Positions 34,723 to 42,849 of a DNA stretch of 42,849 nucleotides are shown here, piece by piece. Within the stretch, counting starts at the first letter, position 1. Each line of letters opens with the position of its first letter. The position numbers and the translations under genes were made by a program. The notes beneath the pieces were generated by a model. That model searched no databases. It saw only the letters and a program-made list of their open reading frames with translations, and was not told the origin of the DNA. Origin of the DNA: Gemmatimonadaceae bacterium (GTDB taxonomy: Bacteria > Gemmatimonadota > Gemmatimonadetes > Gemmatimonadales > Gemmatimonadaceae); assembly GCA_036003045.1 (NCBI GenBank), contig DASYSS010000103.1, forward strand, positions 1 to 42,849, written 5' to 3'.

Positions 34723-36381
34723 GTGCGCCCTCTCATCCGAGTGGTCACGAGTGCGGAATCCGCGGCCCTCGATTCCTCGACAATCAATGCAGGCGTTCCT
34801 TCGCGCGCGCTCATGCAGCGTGCCGGCGCCGCGGCCGCGTCGGAGATGGGACTTCGATTTCGTGATCGTCTGGAGTCGGGCGTCCTCATTCTCGCCGGTC
34901 CGGGCAACAACGGCGGCGACGCTTGGGTCATCGCGCGCGCGCTGAACGGGGTCGGAGCTCGCGTCCGAATCATCGAGCCCGTCGCGGCCGCCACGCCTGA
35001 CGCGCGCGCCGAACGCGCTCTCACCATCGAAGTGCTCGGCGATGGCGCGATCGTTTCTCTCGAGCAGGCGAGCGTCGGCGGAGAATCGGTCGTCGTCGAC
35101 GGCTTGCTCGGCACCGGCTCGACCGGCGCGCCGCGCGGCGAGATCGCGAAAGCCATCGCGGCGTGTGCGTCGGCGCGCCGACGCGGCGCCACGGTCGTCG
35201 CCGTCGACGTTCCGAGCGGACTCGATGCCTCGACCGGCGAAACTCTCGGGGAATTCGCCGGCGCCGATCTCACGCTTACCTTCGGCTCGATCAAGCGCGG
35301 CCATTTGGTGAATCGCGAGGCATGCGGGAGCATCGTTGTTCTCGACATTGGTTTGACTGGGACCGCCGCGTGGCCGATTGGCCGTGATGCCGGAACCGCA
35401 GTCATGCAATCGCGGCCTCCTGGCTCGCCGGCCCACCGGCTCCCGGAGTTAGTCGACGAGGCGTGGGTCGCCGCGCAGCTCCCACCGATCGCGTGGGACG
35501 CCCATAAGGGCACGCGAAAAAAGCTCGCGATCATCGGCGGCGCGCGCGGAATGGCCGGGGCAAGTGTGCTCGCGGCACGTTCGGCGTTGCGCAGCGGCGT
35601 TGGTATGGTGAAGCTCGTCGTCGCCAGCGAGAGCGTTCAACCCGTTCAAGAAGCCGAACCACAGGCGCTCTGTGCCGCGTGGCCCGCCGACGACGACGCA
35701 CTTCACCGCGACGTCTTGTCGTGGGCCGACGCACTCGTCATTGGGCCCGGCCTGGGACTCGGGCCGGACAGTGAAGCGCTTCTCCACCGAGTGCTCGATG
35801 CGTGGAAGGGTCCGACGCTCATCGACGCGGACGCGATCACGCATCTCGCCAAACGGCGCGAGGAGCTTTTCCAGACGCTCTCCGGCCGACCGACCCTCGT
35901 TACGCCCCACGTGTTCGAGTTCGCGCGGCTGTCCGGCGCCGAACCGGCCGACATCTTGGCAAACCGCTTCGAGATTGGCGCCGATCTCGCGAAGCACACC
36001 GGGGCGACGATCCTCCTCAAGGGTGTTCCGACGGTCATCACCAGTCCCGCCGGCGATCGGCTCGTGAGCGCCGCCGGAACTCCCGTGCTCGCCACAGGCG
36101 GCAGCGGCGACGTATTGAGCGGCATCGCGGGAACTCTGTTCGCTCAAATCGGTGATCCACTTTGCGCCGGTGCCGCCGCCGCGTGGGTTCACGGACGAGC
36201 GGCCGAACGAGCGAGCGTCACGGGTGATGGCGTCGTTCGCGGCCTCTCACTCGACGACGTCGTCCGCGAGCTCCGCGCGAGCTGGCATTTCGACACTCGA
36301 CCGGCGCGCTATCCAGTTCTCACCGAACTTTCGCTGTCCGGTCCACGCGTCCACCCGTCCACCCGTCCACCGGGTCGATGA
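34723..36381 (+). CDS. nnr: Bifunctional NAD(P)H-hydrate epimerase / ADP-dependent dehydratase
   Basis: Nnr repairs hydrated NAD(P)H. The 552 residues hold a YjeF-N epimerase (about 1-225: GPGNNGGDAWVIARAL at 59-74 and VDVPSGLDASTG at 161-172) and a ribokinase-fold dehydratase (about 260-530: KKLAIIGGARGMAGASVLAARSALRSGVGMVK, and LATGGSGDVLSG with catalytic Asp463). The linker, residues 231-241 (RPPGSPAHRLP), is encoded by octamer repeats, and so is the C-terminal tail SGPRVHPSTRPPGR. The GTG at 34723 is the most plausible start; a second GTG is at 34741. The stop overlaps the thiL ATG by 4 bp. Confidence 0.93.
   Translation: MRPLIRVVTSAESAALDSSTINAGVPSRALMQRAGAAAASEMGLRFRDRLESGVLILAGPGNNGGDAWVIARALNGVGARVRIIEPVAAATPDARAERALTIEVLGDGAIVSLEQASVGGESVVVDGLLGTGSTGAPRGEIAKAIAACASARRRGATVVAVDVPSGLDASTGETLGEFAGADLTLTFGSIKRGHLVNREACGSIVVLDIGLTGTAAWPIGRDAGTAVMQSRPPGSPAHRLPELVDEAWVAAQLPPIAWDAHKGTRKKLAIIGGARGMAGASVLAARSALRSGVGMVKLVVASESVQPVQEAEPQALCAAWPADDDALHRDVLSWADALVIGPGLGLGPDSEALLHRVLDAWKGPTLIDADAITHLAKRREELFQTLSGRPTLVTPHVFEFARLSGAEPADILANRFEIGADLAKHTGATILLKGVPTVITSPAGDRLVSAAGTPVLATGGSGDVLSGIAGTLFAQIGDPLCAGAAAAWVHGRAAERASVTGDGVVRGLSLDDVVRELRASWHFDTRPARYPVLTELSLSGPRVHPSTRPPGR
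35413..35446. repeat. Four octamers in the interdomain linker of nnr
   Basis: Four 8-bp units related to CGGCCCAC lie in frame between the epimerase and dehydratase domains. They encode a Pro/Gly/Ser-rich linker. Phase is exact and units vary by one to three bases. Confidence 0.75.
36338..36377. repeat. Octamers encoding the Nnr tail and abutting the thiL start
   Basis: Four CCCGTCCA-type units and a partial fifth run from 36338 to 36377. They encode the last dozen residues of Nnr and stop one base before the thiL ATG at 36378. Confidence 0.88.
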
Positions 36382-37306
36382 CCGCCAACACTCCACTGGG
36401 ACCCGGCGCCGAGTTCGACGCCATCCGCTCGATTCTCCGCCGACTCGGTCCGCGCGCGAAGGGAATTGGCGACGACGCCGCCGTTCTCGCGGTTCCACGA
36501 GGCGACTCGCTCGTCGTCAGCGTGGACAGCGTCGTCGAAGGAAAGCATTTCGGACCCGGCTGGCTCACGCCGCGCGAGATTGCTCGCCGAGCCGTCGTCG
36601 CGGCGCTCAGCGACCTTGCCGCGATGGCGGCTCAGCCGCTCGGCGTCCTCGTCGCGATGGTGCTTCCGGAGGCGTGGCGTGCGGAGCTCGATTCCTTAAC
36701 CGACGGCCTCGCCGACGCCGTGTCGAACGCGAATACCTTCGTGCTCGGCGGCAATTTGAGCGACGGCAGTGAGCTCTCGATCACCACGACCGTGCTGGGT
36801 TCGGCGTTCGCACCGCTCACGCGGCGCTCCTCACGCTTGGGTGATCGCGTGTACGTGACCGGCCGACTCGGCGCGCCTCGCGCGGCGGTCGAGCGTCTCG
36901 AGCGCGGCGAGTCTCCGGGCATCTTCCGCGAACGTTTCGCGGACCCGGCTCCTCGCCTCGACGAGGCTCGCTGGCTCGCCGACCATGGCGCGAGCGCGGC
37001 CGTCGATATTTCCGACGGTCTCATCGCCGATCTCGGCCAGCTGAGCGCGGCGAGCGGCGTCCTCATCTCGATCGACGCCGCGCGCGTTCCCTGTTTTTCC
37101 GACGTGAACACGGACACCGCGCTCTCGAGCGGAGAGGAATACGAGCTGATCGTCACGTCACCGGTCGCATTCGACACCGCCGAGTTCGCGAGACGGTTCT
37201 CGCTGGATCTCACGGAGATCGGCCGCGTCTCGCCTGGCCCCGCCGGCGTCGACGTGACGGGCGCGCGCGTTGCCGCCGTGTCTGGGCACGATCACTTTTC
37301 GAATTG

Positions 37307-37307
<1 letters not shown>
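36378..37307 (+). CDS. thiL: Thiamine-monophosphate kinase
   Basis: ThiL phosphorylates thiamine monophosphate to thiamine diphosphate, the active cofactor. The 309 residues match the family: GIGDDAAVLAVP (ATP/Mg-binding), VSVDSVVEGKHF, ALSDLAAMAAQPLG, VLGGNLSDG, then GDRVYVTGRLG, AAVDISDGLIADL and SGEEYELIVT. The ATG overlaps the nnr stop (ATGA), and its own stop shares one base with plsC (TGATG), so nnr-thiL-plsC are probably translated in series. Confidence 0.96.
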
Positions 37308-39407
<2,100 letters not shown>

Positions 39408-39410
39408 GAA

Positions 39411-39731
39411 ATGGCGTCGGCGATGGCGCCGGTGCTGAAGCGTCTCGGCATCGCCGTGCTGGCGGTCGTGGCCGTCTGGTTCGCGATCGAGGGCGGGGAA
39501 TTCAGCACGCTCGATCTCTTCCGCCAGCGCAGCGAGACCGCGCGCATCACGAAGTCGATCGACTCGTTGCAGCACGTCGTCGATTCCCTCAAGCAATACG
39601 CCGACAGAGTCCAAAAGGACCCCGCGACGCAGGAGCGCATCGCGCGCGAGGTGTTCGGCATGGTGCGGGGGAACAAAGAACTCTTATATAGGTTTACGAC
39701 ACCGGCGGATAGCGCGGGCCGGAAACGGTAG
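39411..39731 (+). CDS. ftsB: Septum formation initiator FtsB/DivIC
   Basis: This is a 106-residue bitopic membrane protein. One membrane helix (about 12-28, IAVLAVVAVWFAIEGG) is followed by a coiled coil (about 40-68, RQRSETARITKSIDSLQHVVDSLKQYADRVQ). It ends with the family's short conserved region around DPATQERIAREVFGMVRGNKELLYRF. FtsB joins FtsL and FtsQ in the divisome and helps activate septal wall synthesis. Its place 3 bp after eno is the usual bacterial arrangement, and ftsE at the left edge gives a second division gene in the window. Confidence 0.92.
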   Translation: MASAMAPVLKRLGIAVLAVVAVWFAIEGGEFSTLDLFRQRSETARITKSIDSLQHVVDSLKQYADRVQKDPATQERIAREVFGMVRGNKELLYRFTTPADSAGRKR

Positions 39732-40094
39732 ATTCGGGTCGTCGTGCGGCACGCTTCGCGTGGCCGCTCGGACGAGACGTTCCTATCCTGTCGTCCTCGG
39801 TGAACGGCGTGAGCAGTGGAAATCGCCTGAATGGCGCCGTGTGTGGAGCGACGTCGACCGCGACGGCGGGTGAGGACACGCCGGGGGCTCGGCTGGGGTA
39901 GTTGGAATTGCCAGGGTGGCGACTCGGTCGTCGACTAGAGAGAAGCGGTCACCGGTCTCCGGTCACCGATCCCCGAAACACAGTCAACTGACGTAGAATG
40001 TGCCGCGCCCCGCGAGTGACCGGGTGTTAGGATTCAAGTAGGACTCCCGCCGAAACCCGTTCACCAGACCACCCGTCCACCTGTCCACCCTCCC
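39732..40094. other. Intergenic stretch between ftsB and the 56-residue ORF, with two repeat arrays
   Basis: This is 363 bp without a convincing gene. It carries three CGGTCAC-type heptamers at 39946-39968 and four octamers at 40057-40088 (CCGTTCAC, CAGACCAC, CCGTCCAC, CTGTCCAC) that end 6 bases before the next ATG. I see no rRNA, tRNA or strong terminator in 39732-39945. Confidence 0.7.
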
Positions 40095-40265
40095 ATGGAC
40101 GACAAACAACTCCAGAAGCTGGTCCGCCAGAACGCCGCGAAGGCCGCGAAGCTCACGAAGGCGCGCGACGGCCGCCAGTTCGACAAGACGCTTCCCAAGC
40201 CGCCCGAAGACGCGGACATCGAGCGGACGAAGTTCTTCAAGGAAATGAAGAAGCGCGAGTTCTGA
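40095..40265 (+). CDS. Small basic protein of 56 residues, function unknown
   Basis: This short ORF begins MDDKQLQKLVRQNAAKAAKLTK and ends ERTKFFKEMKKREF. It is rich in Lys, Arg and Ala, with no membrane segment and no Cys. The middle GRQFDKTLPKPPEDADIE looks like a turn between two helices. Codon third positions are strongly G/C, like the real genes around it, and the ORF starts directly after an octamer array as bioY, thiL and the thiolase do. There is no visible Shine-Dalgarno. I do not recognise the family; a nucleic-acid or ribosome-associated role is only a guess from the charge. Confidence 0.6.
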   Translation: MDDKQLQKLVRQNAAKAAKLTKARDGRQFDKTLPKPPEDADIERTKFFKEMKKREF

Positions 40266-40315
40266 GGCTCGGCGCGGCACGACGCGCGCCTGTCGAACTC
40301 GTTGGAGGGGCAAAC

Positions 40316-40343
40316 TTGACACCCTCCTGGTGAACCTTAGTTT
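40316..40343 (+). promoter_or_regulatory. Probable promoter of the tRNA-Met pair
   Basis: A perfect -35 box TTGACA (40316-40321) is followed, 16 bases on, by TAGTTT (40338-40343) as a weak -10. The initiator tRNA starts at 40355, a suitable distance for a transcript beginning near 40350. The -10 match is only partial. Confidence 0.5.
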
Positions 40344-40354
40344 TCTGATACTGC

Positions 40355-40428
<74 letters not shown>

Positions 40429-40433
40429 CTGAA

Positions 40434-40466
40434 CGGCCGGTCCCTAGGGACCGGCCGATTTGTTCT
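40434..40466 (+). terminator. Perfect 24-bp palindrome after tRNA-fMet
   Basis: Bases 40434-40457 are a perfect GC-rich palindrome centred on CCCTAGGG, followed by ATTTGTTCT. It could end the transcript or mark the tRNA 3' end for processing. The T run is weak. Confidence 0.65.
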
Positions 40467-40484
40467 AGGGCATGAGGGAAATGG

Positions 40485-40558
40485 GGCAGGGTAGCTCAGG
40501 TGGTTAGAGCACGGCACTCATAATGCCGGGGTCGTGGGTTCGAGTCCCACCCCTGCTA
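40485..40558 (+). tRNA. Elongator tRNA-Met (CAT anticodon)
   Basis: A 74-base cloverleaf with anticodon CAT. The body closely follows E. coli tRNA-Met elongator (AGCTCAG, GGTTAGAGCAC, then CTCATAATG and GGGGTC). The acceptor pairs GGCAGGG with CCCTGCT, with a G-T first pair. The T arm is GTGGG-TTCGAGT-CCCAC. CCA is not encoded. tRNA-Ile2 also has CAT but its body differs. Confidence 0.94.
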
Positions 40559-40562
40559 TCGA

Positions 40563-40600
40563 CGAGCCAATCACTTCCGAGTGATTGGCTCGATTCGTTC
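40563..40600 (+). terminator. Hairpin after elongator tRNA-Met
   Basis: A perfect 13-bp stem: CGAGCCAATCACT at 40563-40575 pairs with 40580-40592 around a 4-base loop. It is followed by ATTCGTTC. It lies between the tRNA pair and the converging kinase gene and could serve both strands. Confidence 0.75.
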
Positions 40601-40620
40601 GGTGGTGAGCATGACAGCGT

Positions 40621-42510
40621 TTACGGTTTTTTCGCCTCGAGATCCCGCAACTCGTCCGCCGCGTTCAGGACGTAGCCGATCTCTCGTGACAACGCTCGGG
40701 CCTGTTGCGTCGCGCTGGTGATTCCGCTGAGTGCCGAGTCGAGGCCGGACGAGCGGACTTTGAGCAGGTCGAGCGCGAGATTCTGCAGGAGCAGGCCGGC
40801 GCTCTCGTACTGCTCGAGCAACTTCACGCGCGACGCTTCCAGTTCGGCGACCATGTCACGCTGCCGGCGCCACAGGTTCAGTCGGCGCTCGCGATCGGCG
40901 GCGTCGCCCGGCTGTGCTTCGAGTTGGGCGATGCGCTCGTCGAGCGACTTCGCGCGGTCGGTTCCGATCTCCACGTCGAGACGGTGGAGGGTGGGCGCGA
41001 GTGCTTGAATGCGCGCGAAAAGCGCGTCCGCGGTCGGTTTTACCTCGGGCAGCATTTTTCGCTCGGTGTCGCTCAGCCGGTTGATCAACTCCTGAACGCG
41101 CGCGTAGTCGGAGGTCGCCTGCCGAAGCGTTGCGCCATGTGGGCTCGCGAGCACGGCGGGGTCAGTCGACGGCGCGGCGCTGGTCGGAGCACCAGCCGGC
41201 AATCCGGCGGGCACGAGATCCGGTGGCAGTTGCCGCCCGAAAATCGATGTAATCGGCACCCCGTCGGCCCAGAGGCCGCCCAACTCTTTCGCTGCGCCGA
41301 GACCCATGCCCAGCACAGGGAAGATCGCCCACCAAAAGCCATCCCCGGTCATGTAGTTGATTCCAACCAGGAAGAGGCTGGTGGCGACGTAACCCACCAC
41401 GCGCGTGCGAAACGCACGCACACGTTCGGGGATTGACAGCGCCTGTTGTTTGGCCTTGCGTTTGGCCTCGCGTCTGGCGCGCTTCGAGGCGGCGCGTTCC
41501 TCCCAACGCGTCGTCGCCTCCTCGATCGCCCGGTTCCGGAAGTCGGCGATCGCTCGGCTCCCCAAGTCAGTGCCAAAACTCAACTCATTCCGCACCGTTG
41601 ACGCCGACACGGATGAACGCGACGACGCCAACGGAGCGACTGGAGCGCCGTCGAGCGCGGCGACGACATCCTGGCCGGTGGCGAATCGATTGGCCGGGTC
41701 CTTCTCCAAGAGCTTGAGCACGATCTGCTCGAGATCGCGCGGAATCTCCGCGCGGTGGTTATGCGGCGGAACCGGCGTTTCAGTGACGTGCTTCATCATG
41801 ACGGCCGGCGTACTGGTGCCGGCGAACGGCGGCTGGCCGGTCAACATCTGATACGCCATCGCGCCGAGCGAATAAAGGTCGGACCGACCGTCGATGTCCC
41901 GGTCACCCGCGCACTGCTCGGGCGACATGTACGCCGGTGTCCCCATCGACACGCCGGTCGCCGTGAGCCGAGTTCCTTCAGCGCCGCTCGCCGCACGCGC
42001 GATACCGAAGTCGGTGATCATTGCCCGGCCGGCGTCGGCATCGAGCAAGATGTTGTCGGGCTTGATGTCGCGATGGACCACGCCATTGCGATGCGCGTAG
42101 CCGAGCGCATCCGACAGCTCGCGAAGGATGCGGCGAACGTCGTCGATCGGCAGCGCGCCACTCTGGCGCAGCCGATCGCCCAGGCTGCCGCCTCGCACGA
42201 ACGCCATCACGAAGTAAACGAGCCCGTCGCGTTCGTCGACGCTGAAGATTGGAACGATGTTGGGATGATTCAGTTGCGCGGCGGTTTCCGCCTCGCGCAG
42301 GAACCGAGAGCGAATGTCGGCCCGAAAGGCCAGGTCGGGCGGCAGGAGCTTGACGGCGACGCGTCGCTTGAGCCGCGAATCAAGCGCGCTGTAGACGACG
42401 GCCATCCCGCCGCGACCAAGCTCTCGATCGAGCTCGTACGCCGGCGCTAGCGCCCGCCCGAGTCGGGCTGAAAGGTCCGCGTCGGAGATCGATGACGTTG
42501 GCTCGGTCAC
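40621..42510 (-). CDS. Membrane serine/threonine protein kinase with 2TM domain
   Basis: This is a 629-residue protein. A Hanks-type kinase domain occupies about 25-290: GRGGMAVVY loop, Lys54, HRDIKPDN with catalytic Asp148, DFG (167-169), GTPAYMSPEQ and an APE-equivalent region. A basic segment (about 340-357) is followed by two membrane helices (about 371-387 and 391-407) in the sequence GYVATSLFLVGINYMTGDGFWWAIFPVLGMGLGAAKEL, which matches the 2TM domain. The C-terminal 200 residues are helical and probably coiled coil. The frame continues to 42621, but the GTG at 42508-42510 with GAGG upstream gives the better N-terminus. Its target proteins are unknown. Confidence 0.92.
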   Translation of the reverse strand: MTEPTSSISDADLSARLGRALAPAYELDRELGRGGMAVVYSALDSRLKRRVAVKLLPPDLAFRADIRSRFLREAETAAQLNHPNIVPIFSVDERDGLVYFVMAFVRGGSLGDRLRQSGALPIDDVRRILRELSDALGYAHRNGVVHRDIKPDNILLDADAGRAMITDFGIARAASGAEGTRLTATGVSMGTPAYMSPEQCAGDRDIDGRSDLYSLGAMAYQMLTGQPPFAGTSTPAVMMKHVTETPVPPHNHRAEIPRDLEQIVLKLLEKDPANRFATGQDVVAALDGAPVAPLASSRSSVSASTVRNELSFGTDLGSRAIADFRNRAIEEATTRWEERAASKRARREAKRKAKQQALSIPERVRAFRTRVVGYVATSLFLVGINYMTGDGFWWAIFPVLGMGLGAAKELGGLWADGVPITSIFGRQLPPDLVPAGLPAGAPTSAAPSTDPAVLASPHGATLRQATSDYARVQELINRLSDTERKMLPEVKPTADALFARIQALAPTLHRLDVEIGTDRAKSLDERIAQLEAQPGDAADRERRLNLWRRQRDMVAELEASRVKLLEQYESAGLLLQNLALDLLKVRSSGLDSALSGITSATQQARALSREIGYVLNAADELRDLEAKKP

Positions 42511-42849
42511 CGGACCTCGGGCGGCGCCGCGAGACTGCTGGTCGGCATCACCCAAACCTACGCGGCCCCCCCGTCGCCGCCACTTCCGCGACGCACCACT
42601 GAGTGGAGAGGCGCGCGGCACGGCGAGCCGAAGGTTGCACGAAAGTGACAGCCGCAGTGCACGGACGACGCGGTTTTGACTGCACCCAAGACTGCACCCT
42701 AGTCATGCCTTTTCGTTCCTCGTGCTGCTGCGCAGTTCCTCATGTTCAGAGGGAAGGGGAGTCGCTCGATCGGTTGTCGCCGTAGACGTCGGACGTGCCG
42801 AGCGCGATGCGGAACGGCAAGCGCGTTTGAGGGAGGACCGAGTAACCGG
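42511..42849. other. Kinase upstream region, no convincing gene
   Basis: This is 339 bp from the kinase start to the right edge. I see no gene or RNA. ACTGCACCC occurs twice, at 42679-42687 and 42691-42699, 12 bases apart, about one turn of the helix, so the pair could be an operator. The right edge may cut a neighbouring element. Confidence 0.4.

Noticed and set aside
42603-42785. Plus-strand open frame of 60 residues before the right edge
   Set aside because: Cys/Arg-rich composition, no ribosome-binding site and no recognisable motif.

Overview
This GC-rich window is bacterial chromosome and most resembles Gemmatimonadota or a close relative. That placement is inferred from three things: a PadR-regulated pair of ADOP-type macrolide-export permeases without an ATPase, a Ser/Thr kinase fused to a 2TM domain, and a Minf_1886-type protein. 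No rRNA or other phylogenetic marker is present. Genes are tightly packed, many start with GTG or TTG, and ATGA/GTGA/TGATG junctions are frequent. There is no phage, insertion sequence or CRISPR array.

Layout. 1-14935 is one long minus-strand run. In transcription order it reads valS, an Ig-like (Big_5) lipoprotein, selA, gmhB, purN, a secreted double M42 peptidase, purH, a PfkB kinase, a STAS-HATPase protein, a STAS-winged-helix protein, a small beta-barrel-like protein, a Cys/Met PLP enzyme, and the 5' end of ftsE. 15025-18815 holds an exported NTF2-like protein (+), a BON-domain membrane protein (-) and thrS (+). 19000-24688 is the minus-strand padR-ADOP-ADOP operon. 24883-32761 is a plus-strand metabolic run: thiolase, bioY, CPBP protease, 3-hydroxybutyryl-CoA dehydrogenase, acyl-CoA dehydrogenase, leucine dehydrogenase, rpiB and glyA. 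33085-34080 (-) encodes a TIR-like protein of unknown role. 34299-40265 (+) carries a Minf_1886-like gene, nnr, thiL, plsC, eno, ftsB and a 56-residue ORF. Initiator and elongator tRNA-Met follow, each with a perfect hairpin behind it. A minus-strand membrane Ser/Thr kinase closes the window.

How the genes work together. Most are housekeeping: translation (valS, thrS, two tRNA-Met, selA), purine and one-carbon metabolism (purN, purH, glyA), short-chain acyl-CoA turnover (thiolase, dehydrogenases), metabolite repair (nnr), thiamine, phospholipid, glycolysis and division (ftsE, ftsB). The less ordinary parts are four. First, a possible partner-switching module in which a STAS protein is fused to a winged helix. 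Second, a secreted M42 peptidase whose first copy has lost its metal ligands. Third, a TIR-like protein next to a large inverted repeat array. Fourth, a striking system of degenerate octamer repeats (CCGTCCAC/CCGGCCCA type and TCGGAGTT/CGGCAGTT type) that fills intergenic gaps, sits directly before start codons and has entered coding sequence. A separate pair of about 110-bp hairpins occurs at 5.9 kb and 18.9 kb.
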